From assembly GCA_900556675.1 (NCBI GenBank), contig USQE01000054.1, positions 1 to 7,135 of the forward strand: 7,135 bases of DNA, in the 5' to 3' direction. A program made the position numbers and the translations under genes. Of this stretch, positions 1 to 6,060 are shown one piece after another; position 1 is the first letter of the stretch, and each line of letters begins with the position of its first letter. The stretch is from an uncultured Collinsella sp. Lineage in GTDB: Bacteria; Actinomycetota; Coriobacteriia; Coriobacteriales; Coriobacteriaceae. The notes beneath the pieces were generated by a model. It saw only the letters and a list, made by a program, of their open reading frames with translations. It searched no databases and was not told the DNA's origin.

Positions 1-365
1 GCTTTAAGCTCAAGTTCAAAGATACGCACCAGAAGCACCTGGAGCCCGTCGACCTCGCCTCGATCAAGCTCGTACCGCGGCGCATGGGCCACCACTGCTG
101 CTGAGCCTCCGTCTCCGATACCCGAAACAAACTGATCGCGCACCCTATCGATAGCAAAGTTAGCCGAAGGAACAAATCCTTCGGCTTCGTTTAGGCCCAA
201 AATAATGAGCCCACCCGCAGTGTTCGCAAAAGCGCTCACTGTCTCCCATACATCTGCGCTCAATTTATTCGTGCAGGCTTTAACTTCTACCGATGCGTCA
301 TCAGTCCCCCGCCTGCGAAGGCGCTCAACGATAAGGCCAAGAGGTTCATCCAGCAGCATTGGCAT
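1..365 (-). CDS. AlbA_2 (Schlafen-type) DNA-binding regulator, N-terminal part
   Basis: The reading frame runs leftward from an ATG at 365 and leaves the window after about 121 codons, so the C-terminal part is missing. A second ATG at 359 is also possible; the only Shine-Dalgarno-like sequence is a weak GAGAG/CGGA upstream. The translation shows the AlbA_2 hallmark: a short helix (IVERLRRRG), then ASVEVKAC, then DVWETVSAFANTAGG followed by LIILGLNEAEGF, at about residues 10-70. AFANTxGG followed by a hydrophobic strand and a G is diagnostic of this fold. Family members (COG2865-like) usually continue into an ATPase-like middle region and a C-terminal winged helix, and act as DNA- or RNA-binding regulators; some sit in defence loci. 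The dense box array directly upstream suggests autoregulation, which is inference. Its molecular role cannot be settled without the missing end. Confidence 0.85.
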   Translation of the reverse strand, partial: MPMLLDEPLGLIVERLRRRGTDDASVEVKACTNKLSADVWETVSAFANTAGGLIILGLNEAEGFVPSANFAIDRVRDQFVSGIGDGGSAAVVAHAPRYELDRGEVDGLQVLLVRIFELELK

Positions 366-370
366 TCCGT

Positions 371-580
371 CTCTCTAAAACGATAGATTTATCTCTCTAA
401 AGTATAGTATATCTCCCTAACTTTAGAGAGATAAGCACCTTATTTTAGAGAGAAATTTAGAAAGATGTATCGAATTCACTGCTAGATTGCCTAATGCTAT
501 CTCTTTAACTGGCTTTCTCTTTAGAGAGACATTTAGAGAGACGAGCGCGACCTCTCTAATCATGGGCTCCTCTCTTTAAA
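371..580. repeat. Operator-like array of 11 CTCTCTAAA boxes
   Basis: The box CTCTCTAAA occurs exactly at 371-379 and 393-401. Its reverse complement TTTAGAGAG occurs exactly at 422-430, 444-452, 520-528 and 532-540. One-mismatch copies are at 456-464, 552-560 and 572-580; two-mismatch copies are at 413-421 and 501-509. Starts are spaced mostly 20-22 bp (371/393/413, 422/444, 532/552/572) or 12 bp (444/456, 520/532), so many boxes fall on one face of the helix two turns apart. The boxes at 413 and 422 form a dyad (412-431). Boxes overlap the predicted promoter and ribosome-binding region of the leftward AlbA_2 gene. A multi-site operator for an oligomeric DNA-binding protein is the simplest reading. 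The binding protein is not shown by the sequence. Confidence 0.8.
401..434 (-). promoter_or_regulatory. Candidate promoter of the AlbA_2 gene
   Basis: Read leftward, TTATCT (434-429) is followed 17 bp later by TATACT (411-406), and a second overlapping TATACT lies at 406-401. The -10 matches the consensus at 5 of 6 positions; the -35 is poor. The spacer is almost entirely the operator-box dyad (412-431), so a protein bound there would block RNA polymerase. The boxes at 393-401 and 371-379 lie in the likely leader and near the start codon. Confidence 0.4.
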
Positions 581-630
581 GTGCGCACATCCCAACCGTA
601 CCTTAAGCTGCGGTGAAATAACTCACGATT

Positions 631-653
631 AACCTGCCAATAAGGGACAGGTT
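631..653. repeat. Small hairpin with GGGACAGG motif
   Basis: AACCTG (631-636) pairs with CAGGTT (648-653). The adjacent CC and GG can extend the stem, with one A bulged. The segment continues as a GG-AGGTTT-type direct repeat (around 645-670). GGGACAGGTTTATTTT-like sequences often accompany IS200/RAYT-type transposase genes as terminal hairpins. I mention this only as a resemblance, since no transposase is present here. It could be a solo relic or simply chance. Confidence 0.35.
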
Positions 654-790
654 TATTTTGGTAGGTTTTATCTGGGGAAACGCCGAGCCCCACATCAACA
701 ACCGCCACAGCTCCATATGAGGCAAATGAACCAGCGGCGTCTATCCCAAATCTTAAGTATTTGTTCGATAGAACGACCCTCGGCGGCTCC

Positions 791-799
791 TGCTAGACT
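791..799 (+). promoter_or_regulatory. Possible extended -10 of the nuclease gene
   Basis: TGCTAGACT has the TGn extension before a TAGACT hexamer (4 of 6 matches), about 35 bp before the nuclease start codon. No good -35 stands 16-18 bp upstream. This is a weak prediction based on position and the TGn motif alone. Confidence 0.25.
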
Positions 800-832
800 G
801 GTAGACTCCCAACCGTCCATCAGGGAGCCTCA

Positions 833-1816
833 ATGTCGCGCAAGTCCGCCTACAAGCAAGTACTTTCCATCGGCACCGCCGTGGTGCTGGGGTTTGCGCT
901 GTTCACGGGGTCGCTCGACGGAGCGCCCAAGCTGCTGTCGCCGCAAAGCGATGAGCAGGCGGTAGCTCTGGCCGAGAAACAAAACGAGAGTCCCAGCCGC
1001 ACCGACGACGAGGCAGACCTGGTTGCCCGACTCGAATCGGGAACAGAGAGCTCCTCGGACTCTCAAAATAGCCAAGACTCTGACGATGGCTCCGATTCCG
1101 CCGCGACCGACACCGGTGACGACGGCTCCGCCGACAGTACCGCTATCCCCATCGACGAGGTCGAAAACCCCGATCTCGACCGCGCCCGCGGCGTATATCT
1201 CAGCAGCATTCCCGACTACGCCGGCAACCCCTACGTTGCTCTGCGCGCCGACAGCACGCACCCGCTCGGCACGCCGTCATTCACGCTCGATGAATACGAG
1301 CGCGCCACCGAAGAGGGCTGCTTTAAGAAGTTCTCCAAGCTCGACAGCTTGGGCCGCACCCGCAAAGCGCTCGCCTGCGTGGGCCCCGAATCGCTTGGTC
1401 AAGGCGAGCGCGGCGATATCTCGCGCATCCACCCCGCCGGCTGGCACCAGCAGCGCTACGACTTTATTCCAGGCCAGAGCCTCTACAACCGCTGCCACCT
1501 TATCGCCTGGTCGCTCTGCGGCGAAAACGCCAACCGCAAGAATCTCCTCACCGGCACGCGCTATCTCAACGAGACGGGCATGCTGCCGTTTGAGGAGCAG
1601 ATTCTCAACTATATTCGCGATACGGGTAACCATGTGCTCTACCGCGTCACGCCCATGTATAACGAAGAGGAACTTGTCTGCCGTGGCGTGCGCCTTGAGG
1701 CGCAATCGGTCGAGGACCACGGCAAGACCCTCTGCTTCCACGTATATTGCTACAACTTGCAGCCGCATGTGCAGATCGACTACGCCACCGGCCGCAACCA
1801 GGCATCCGGAGACTAG
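833..1816 (+). CDS. Exported DNA/RNA non-specific endonuclease (DNA-entry nuclease type)
   Basis: The protein has 327 residues. The ATG at 833 is supported by AGGGAG at 822-827, 5 bp upstream. The N-terminus is basic (MSRKSAYK) followed by a hydrophobic stretch (about 10-27), so it is secreted or anchored in the membrane. Residues 70-110 form a Ser/Asp/Gly-rich acidic linker. The nuclease domain covers about 115-318. It contains the betabetaalpha-metal core YNRCHLI with the presumed catalytic His222, followed by GENANRKNLLTGTRYLN, where Asn246 is the likely metal ligand. The family usually has DRGH; NRCH is the variant seen in EndA-like DNA-entry nucleases of Gram-positive bacteria. Such enzymes degrade extracellular DNA or RNA without sequence specificity, for nutrient recovery, competence or matrix breakdown; which applies here is unknown. 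The gene stands alone, with no competence gene in view, and ends at a shared terminator. Confidence 0.88.
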   Translation: MSRKSAYKQVLSIGTAVVLGFALFTGSLDGAPKLLSPQSDEQAVALAEKQNESPSRTDDEADLVARLESGTESSSDSQNSQDSDDGSDSAATDTGDDGSADSTAIPIDEVENPDLDRARGVYLSSIPDYAGNPYVALRADSTHPLGTPSFTLDEYERATEEGCFKKFSKLDSLGRTRKALACVGPESLGQGERGDISRIHPAGWHQQRYDFIPGQSLYNRCHLIAWSLCGENANRKNLLTGTRYLNETGMLPFEEQILNYIRDTGNHVLYRVTPMYNEEELVCRGVRLEAQSVEDHGKTLCFHVYCYNLQPHVQIDYATGRNQASGD

Positions 1817-1879
1817 TGCCGACCGCGCCGCCCGTAACCAAAAAATGATCCGTTTTCCTCCGTCCCCAAGGGATCAAAT

Positions 1880-1909
1880 AAGGCCGCCCCGGTTACCCAG
1901 GGCGGCCTT
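1880..1909. terminator. Bidirectional rho-independent terminator
   Basis: AAGGCCGCCC (1880-1889) and GGGCGGCCTT (1900-1909) form a perfect 10-bp stem with a 10-base loop. On the plus strand the T-run is TTTT, starting inside the stem. On the minus strand the stem is followed by TTATTT. It lies between the convergent nuclease and EF-G-like genes, 64 bp and 35 bp from their stop codons, and probably serves both. Confidence 0.85.
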
Positions 1910-1944
1910 TTCGTCAGCACCTACATTGCAGGCAAAGCCCCACG

Positions 1945-4020
1945 CTACTTGGCGCGGCCCTCCTCATAGCGCTCGACCAGCTTGGCCTGAACGTCATAAG
2001 GCACCTGCTCGTAGCCGGCGGGCTTCATGGTAAAGTCGCCCGTGCCGCGCGTGATAGAGCGCAGGCGCGTCGAGTAATCCGTCAGCTCGGCGAGAGGCGC
2101 CTGGGCAATGACCACGGTGTCGCCGCGCTCATCGGTCTCCATGCCCGTCACGCGACCGCGCGAGGCCGAGATGTCGCCCATCACGGCGCCGGCGTAGCTC
2201 TCGGGGATAGTCACCGTGATTTCCTCGATGGGTTCCAGCACCACCGGGTCGGCATCGGCACACGCCTTGCGCAGGCCGATGCGGGCCGCCGCGCGGAACG
2301 CCATCTCGTTGGAGTCGACGCTGTGATACGAGCCGTCGTACACAGCCACGCGAATGCCCGTAAGCGGGTAGCCGGCAATGATGCCGTCCTTCATGGTCTC
2401 CTGGACGCCCTTGTCCACGGCGGGAATGAGCGAACGCGGAATGCGACCGCCCACGACCTCGTCTACAAACTCATAGCCATCGCTCGTGCCGTCGGGCCCA
2501 ATGAGCGGCTCAACGCGCAGCCAGCAGTCGCCATACTGACCGGCACCACCGGTCTGCTTCTTGTGTCGGCCCTGTGCGCTCGCCGTGCGGCGGATGGTCT
2601 CGCGATACGGAATGCGGATCGGCACGCTTTTGGCCACGACCTTGGTGCGGTCCTCAAGGCGATTGAGCAGAACCGAAACCTGCGCCTCGCCCACGGCGGA
2701 GATGATAGTCTGGCCCGTCTCCTCGTCACGATCGATGCTCATGGTCGGATCGGCCTTACACGCCTTCTCGATAAACGTATAGAGCTTCTCCTCGTCACCG
2801 CGGTTCTCAGCCTCGATGGCAATGCGGTACTGCGAGTTGGGGAACTTGAACGCCGCAGCCTCGACCTTGCCGGTAATCGAGAGCGTATCGCCCGTCTCGG
2901 CCGCCAGCTTGGGCGCCACGATGATATCGCCGGCATAAGCGTGCCCGACCTCGGTCATGTCGCGGCCGCACATCACATACAGGTGGGCCAGACGCTCGCC
3001 CTTGCGCGTGCGCGCATTGATCAGCTCAAGGCCCGGCTCAAGCGTACCCGTCAGCACCTTGATAAAGCTGATGCGACCCTGCTGCGGATCGGCCAGGGTC
3101 TTAAACACAAACGCCACCGGGCGGTCATCGTCACTCGAGATCTTAAGCGAATCGCCGTCGATAAGCGGCATCTCGCCGTAGTCCGTCGGCGCCGGGAAGT
3201 ACGTGGCGATGTCGTCCATCAGCGAGTTGACGCCCTGCTCCTTAATGCAATCGCCCGCAAAGACTGGCACAAAGATGCGCTCGGCGATCGCCTTCGACAG
3301 CAGGCCTTCAAGCTCCTCCTGCGTCAGCGTCTCCTCGCCTTCCAAGTACTTCATCATCAGTTCGTCGTCAGCCTCGGCCACCAGCTCGCACAGATGGTCA
3401 TGAGCCTCCTCGGCCTGGGCACGATACTCCTCGGGAATCTCCGACTCAACGGCTTCGGTGCCGTTGCAATGGCGCGCCTTCATGCGCACCAGGTCGATGA
3501 TGCCGTCAAAGTCCTCGCCCTCGCCCCAGGGAAGGGTCACGGCGCCCAGGCGCGTACCAAAGCGCTCCTGCAGCAGGTTCATCGTGGTCGCAAAGCTGGC
3601 CTCGGAGCGCGACAGGCGGTTTACGAACACCGCACGCGCCAGGCGCAGGTCCTCGGCGGCATACCAGAGCTTAACCGTCGTAGGCTGCGGGCCGGCCTCG
3701 GCATCGACCACAAACAGAGCCGTCTCGCAGACGCTCATCGCGGCAAAGGCGTCGCCGATAAAATCGGGGTAGCACGGGGCATCGAGCACATTGATGCGCG
3801 CGCCCTTCCAGTCGATCGGTGCAATGGTCGTCGAGATGGAAAATGCACGCTTGACCTCTTCGGGGTCATAGTCGAGCGTGGGCTTGGTGCCGTCGTGGCC
3901 GCCCAGGCGGGCGGTCTTGCCAGAAAGGTGGAGCATGGCCTCGGCGAGTGAGGTCTTGCCCACCCCGCCTTGGCCTACGAGCACCACGTTCCTTACGTTA
4001 CCGGTCTTGGGAGCACCCAT
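1945..4020 (-). CDS. EF-G-like translational GTPase paralogue
   Basis: The protein has 691 residues, the usual length for EF-G. The ATG at 4020 follows a strong AAGGAGGT (4032-4025) by 4 bp, so I prefer it over an upstream TTG at 4131 that adds an unlike N-terminus. All EF-G domains are present: GTPase (1-280), domain II (about 295-385), III (about 395-465), IV (about 468-590, with KQTGGAGQYGD) and V (about 595-680, with PESYAGAVMGDI). The P-loop GQGGVGKT (16-23) is intact. Other G-motifs are degenerate: G3 is DAPCYPDF (80-87) where EF-G has DTPGHVDF, so the catalytic His is Tyr84. G4 is NRLS (134-137) instead of NKMD, losing the Lys and the guanine-specifying Asp. This is the EF-G-like/EF-G2 paralogue group, not the essential translocase. 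Its role is unresolved; ribosome binding is likely from domains IV-V. It appears monocistronic. Confidence 0.93.
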   Translation of the reverse strand: MGAPKTGNVRNVVLVGQGGVGKTSLAEAMLHLSGKTARLGGHDGTKPTLDYDPEEVKRAFSISTTIAPIDWKGARINVLDAPCYPDFIGDAFAAMSVCETALFVVDAEAGPQPTTVKLWYAAEDLRLARAVFVNRLSRSEASFATTMNLLQERFGTRLGAVTLPWGEGEDFDGIIDLVRMKARHCNGTEAVESEIPEEYRAQAEEAHDHLCELVAEADDELMMKYLEGEETLTQEELEGLLSKAIAERIFVPVFAGDCIKEQGVNSLMDDIATYFPAPTDYGEMPLIDGDSLKISSDDDRPVAFVFKTLADPQQGRISFIKVLTGTLEPGLELINARTRKGERLAHLYVMCGRDMTEVGHAYAGDIIVAPKLAAETGDTLSITGKVEAAAFKFPNSQYRIAIEAENRGDEEKLYTFIEKACKADPTMSIDRDEETGQTIISAVGEAQVSVLLNRLEDRTKVVAKSVPIRIPYRETIRRTASAQGRHKKQTGGAGQYGDCWLRVEPLIGPDGTSDGYEFVDEVVGGRIPRSLIPAVDKGVQETMKDGIIAGYPLTGIRVAVYDGSYHSVDSNEMAFRAAARIGLRKACADADPVVLEPIEEITVTIPESYAGAVMGDISASRGRVTGMETDERGDTVVIAQAPLAELTDYSTRLRSITRGTGDFTMKPAGYEQVPYDVQAKLVERYEEGRAK

Positions 4021-4257
4021 GATGACCTCCTTGCAGGGCCGCGCGCAATGCGCGACGCCAACGGGGAGAGTTCGCGGTCGATGCCGTCCCGGGAGCAGCA
4101 TGGTCGGCAGCCGAGCCGACTCACCCTCCAAATGTCCTATGCCACCACCCTACCCTCACGGGTGACTGTCCATGCACACCTTTCGGCGCACGTATGAATA
4201 CAGGCGGCGAGAGGAAGGGACGAACACATGAGGCGATTATTAAACCCCATCGATACA
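4021..4257. other. Leader and upstream region of the EF-G-like gene
   Basis: No gene is supported here. It contains a strong ribosome-binding site (4025-4032), a short inverted repeat CGCGCA/TGCGCG just upstream of it (near 4031-4044), and GTCGGC (4103-4108) pairing with GCCGAC (4115-4120). These may fold in the mRNA leader. No promoter with both hexamers at acceptable spacing stood out on the minus strand, so the start of transcription is left uncalled. Confidence 0.45.
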
Positions 4258-4296
4258 AATAAAAGCCGCCACAGACCATAAGACCTGCGGCGGCTT
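4258..4296 (-). terminator. Rho-independent terminator of the amino-acid ABC operon
   Basis: Read leftward, AAGCCGCC (4296-4289), one mismatch and CAG pair with CTG, mismatch and GGCGGCTT (4270-4263), closing a short A/T-rich loop. The stem runs into TTTTATTT on the minus strand (ending near 4257). It begins 22 bp beyond the ATPase stop codon, the expected place for the operon end. On the plus strand the downstream tract is only CTTCTT, so it is mainly a minus-strand terminator. Confidence 0.8.
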
Positions 4297-4317
4297 CTTC
4301 TCAATACATGGCTGAGT

Positions 4318-5082
4318 CTAGCCCTCGATGCGGCTCAAGAACTCACGGGTACGTTGCTCGCGCGGATGATCGATGACCTGCTCGGCAGGACCCTCCTCGA
4401 CAATGCGGCCGCCGTCCATAAAGACCACGCGATCGGCAACATCGCGCGCAAACTGCATCGCGTGGGTCACGATTACCATCGTCATATTCTGCGCGGCAAG
4501 GTCTTTAATGACACGCAATACCTCGGCCGTCAGCTCGGGATCGAGCGCCGAGGTCGGCTCGTCAAAGAACAAGATCTCAGGGTCGAGCGCCAAGGCGCGG
4601 GCGATACTCACACGCTGTTGCTGACCCCCCGAAAGCTCACACGGAACCTTGTTCTCGTTGCCCGCAAGCCCCATCTGCGCGATCAACTCGCGTGCGCGTG
4701 CCTCCGCCTGCTCGCGCGGGCGCTTGAGCACGCGAATCGGGGCGTCGATGATGTTTTTCATCACGGTATAGTGCGGGAACAGGTTGTAATTTTGGAACAC
4801 TAGGCCGAATCGCGAGCGCGCCTGCTTGGGCACATCGCCCTTCGCATAGACCGCGCCCGAACCCGCATCCGTCGCAACGGCAAGGTCGCCAAACGAGAGC
4901 GAGCCTCCGTCGAGCGTCTCGAGCAGCGTGGCGCAACGCAACAGCGTGGACTTACCGCCACCCGAAGGCCCGATAATCGCCACGACCTCGCCGCGCTTTA
5001 CCTCGAGCGAGATATCCTTGAGCACCTCATTGCCGCCAAACGCCTTGCGCGCGTTCGTTATATTCATTACCGTTCCGGACAC
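4318..5082 (-). CDS. Amino-acid ABC transporter ATP-binding protein (GlnQ/HisP-like)
   Basis: The protein has 254 residues and powers uptake by the membrane importer encoded upstream. All ABC motifs are in order: Walker A GPSGGGKST (38-46), Q-loop Gln97 in VFQNYNLFPH, signature LSGGQ (150-154), Walker B ILFFDE (170-175), D-loop SALDPE, and H-loop His207 in VTHAMQ. The FQNYNLFPH and EEGPAEQVIDHP segments are typical of polar amino-acid importers. A longer loop (about 65-90) before the Q-loop resembles HisP more than minimal GlnQ. I chose the GTG at 5082 because GGAGG (5092-5088) sits 5 bp upstream. The in-frame ATG at 5094 would place that GGAGG inside the gene, and the ATG at 5067 has only a weak site. 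It is the last gene of the operon. The preceding gap holds a repeat hairpin and a TTTTT tract. Confidence 0.93.
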   Translation of the reverse strand: MSGTVMNITNARKAFGGNEVLKDISLEVKRGEVVAIIGPSGGGKSTLLRCATLLETLDGGSLSFGDLAVATDAGSGAVYAKGDVPKQARSRFGLVFQNYNLFPHYTVMKNIIDAPIRVLKRPREQAEARARELIAQMGLAGNENKVPCELSGGQQQRVSIARALALDPEILFFDEPTSALDPELTAEVLRVIKDLAAQNMTMVIVTHAMQFARDVADRVVFMDGGRIVEEGPAEQVIDHPREQRTREFLSRIEG

Positions 5083-5113
5083 GGGAACCTCCATGTGTTT
5101 AAAAAGTCAGCGA

Positions 5114-5210
5114 GCGTGTGACTGGCGAGACAATGTGCTCCGAAAGAGGAGCGTCGCGTACTTCTGTACGCAAGCGACGGTTTGAGGAGCAGATTGGCCG
5201 TCAGGCACGC
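5114..5210. repeat. Copy 1 of the core-and-arms hairpin element
   Basis: The core at 5142-5185 is nearly identical to the core at 5986-6030, differing at one base and in the tiny loop. Inside the core, CGTCGC pairs with GCGACG and GTAC with GTAC. The flanks are a 28-base left arm (5114-5141) and a 25-base right arm (5186-5210). They pair through TGCTCC/GGAGCA, CAAT/ATTG and GCGTG/CACGC, and do not resemble the arms of copy 2. It fills the gap between the permease and ATPase genes. On the minus strand its stem base is followed closely by TTTTT (5105-5101), giving a terminator-like shape. Confidence 0.8.
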
Positions 5211-5226
5211 GCGCAGCGTCGAGCAG

Positions 5227-5250
5227 TCCGCCGTTCGTTAGAACGGCGGA
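5227..5250. repeat. Perfect inverted repeat just past the permease stop codon
   Basis: TCCGCCGTTC (5227-5236) and GAACGGCGGA (5241-5250) form a perfect 10-bp stem with a GTTA loop, starting 5 bp beyond the permease stop. No T-run follows on the minus strand, so it is more likely an mRNA 3'-end stabilising hairpin, or an RNA-processing or rho-dependent pause site, than an intrinsic terminator. Confidence 0.7.
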
Positions 5251-5255
5251 ACGAT

Positions 5256-5909
5256 CTAGTCATGGTAGTAATCCAATTTTTTCTCCGCGGCGCCCAGCAG
5301 CATCTCGACCACAAAGTTAAAGACCCAGTAGATCAGCGCCGCGATCGCAAACGGCACCATGCTCACCTGCGAGGCGACCAGCGCCTTGGCCGTCGAGAAC
5401 ATCTCACCCACGCCAATGGCAAACGCCAGCGACGTGTCCTTGACCAGCGTGATGATCTCGTTGCCCATCGCCGGCAGAATACGCTTGGCGACCTGCGGCA
5501 TCACGATATACAGAAACGTCTGCATGCGCGAATAGCCCAGCACCTCGGCTGCCTCGTATTGACCGCGCGGAATGGACTGAAGGCCCGAGCGATAGATCTC
5601 GGCAAAGTAACCGGCGTAGTTGATGATGAATGCCACAACGCACGCCGTCCACTTGGAATCGGGCGTGAGCGAAATGCCAAACACGTAGTACGGAGCAAAG
5701 TAGATGGCAAACATCTGCAGCATGAGCGGCGTACCGCGCATGACCGAAATGTAGATGCGCGCAATCCAGCGAATCGGCGCGATTTTGCTCATGCGCATAA
5801 ACGCCACGGGAATTCCCAGCGGAATCGACCCGAGCAGCGTCAGCACAAACAGCTGCAAACTGACCAAGAACCCCTGGCCAAGCATCTGCATCATGACCTG
5901 AATAGACAA
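5256..5909 (-). CDS. Amino-acid ABC transporter permease (HisM/GlnP-like)
   Basis: This is the integral membrane subunit forming the translocation path for a polar amino acid. From the TTG at 5909 it has 217 residues, the usual size for this family. I prefer this start because AAAGAGAG lies 6 bp upstream, but it is not certain: ATG at 5894 has poor ribosome-binding spacing, and TTG at 5948 would add 13 residues. About five membrane segments can be seen: GFLVSLQLFVLTLLGSIPLG, then around YISVMRGTPLMLQMFAIYFA, CVVAFIINYAGYFAEIY, the region after the EAA loop, and VPFAIAALIYWVFNFVVEM. The EAA loop reads YEAAEVLGYSRMQTFLYIVMPQ, ending in the conserved P, and contacts the ATPase. Only one permease gene is present, so the transporter probably uses a homodimer. 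It lies between the binding-protein and ATPase genes, with hairpins on both sides. Confidence 0.92.
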   Translation of the reverse strand: MSIQVMMQMLGQGFLVSLQLFVLTLLGSIPLGIPVAFMRMSKIAPIRWIARIYISVMRGTPLMLQMFAIYFAPYYVFGISLTPDSKWTACVVAFIINYAGYFAEIYRSGLQSIPRGQYEAAEVLGYSRMQTFLYIVMPQVAKRILPAMGNEIITLVKDTSLAFAIGVGEMFSTAKALVASQVSMVPFAIAALIYWVFNFVVEMLLGAAEKKLDYYHD

Positions 5910-5955
5910 CCCAAGCTCTCTTTCACAGTAACAGAACAGCAAACCCAATGCTAAA

Positions 5956-6060
5956 GCGGGTTTTCCAGGTGCCCGAGTTTGCCGTGAAAGAGGAGCGCCG
6001 CGTACTAAATGTACGCAAGCGACGGTTTGAACGGCAAAATCGGGTGCCTGGGAAAGCCGC
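5956..6060. repeat. Copy 2 of the core-and-arms hairpin element
   Basis: The core at 5986-6030 matches copy 1 (5142-5185). It contains GCGTAC (6000-6005) and GTACGC (6011-6016) around a TAAAT loop. The 30-base left arm (5956-5985) and the 30-base right arm (6031-6060) are complementary at 25 of 30 positions without gaps; three of the five mismatches could be G-U pairs in RNA of the plus sense. The arm sequence is unrelated to that of copy 1. The right arm reaches the first base of the stop codon of the binding-protein gene, so the hairpin starts right where that gene ends. Confidence 0.85.

Larger units (their letters stand above)
366..832. other. Gene-free regulatory region between the divergent AlbA_2 and nuclease genes
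   Basis: This 467-bp gap separates a leftward and a rightward gene. The left half (about 366-580) is strikingly AT-rich compared with its surroundings and holds the CTCTCTAAA box array. The right half (about 581-832) has a small hairpin with a GGGACAGG motif at 631-653 and a weak extended -10 near 791-799. I see no convincing gene here. The longest leftward ORF (563 to 423) is translated straight through the boxes and is rejected. Confidence 0.7.

Noticed and set aside
3..104. Plus-strand open frame ending in TGA at 102-104
   Set aside because: The opposite strand carries the recognisable AlbA_2 coding sequence over the same bases; the plus frame resembles nothing.
423..563. Leftward 46-codon ORF with GGAG before its ATG
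   Set aside because: It is translated through the operator boxes, which also occur in the other orientation and outside the ORF; composition is not protein-like and the spacing to GGAG is only 3 bp.
371..580. CRISPR-like array
   Set aside because: Units are only 9 bp, occur in both orientations and are separated by short unequal spacers.
1023..2033. Plus-strand 336-codon open frame overlapping the nuclease gene
   Set aside because: It is Arg/Ala/Thr/Pro-rich low-complexity translation in a shifted frame, and runs through the terminator at 1880-1909.
2323..3951. Plus-strand 542-codon open frame
   Set aside because: It is the antisense shadow of the EF-G-like gene, whose domains are unmistakable; high GC coding keeps the opposite frame open.
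4021..4131. 37-residue N-terminal extension of the EF-G-like protein from a TTG
   Set aside because: It lacks similarity to EF-G N-termini, and the ATG at 4020 has a near-perfect ribosome-binding site.
5118..5954. Plus-strand 278-codon open frame
   Set aside because: It is antisense to the permease gene and translates through the hairpin repeats; Arg/His-rich shadow.
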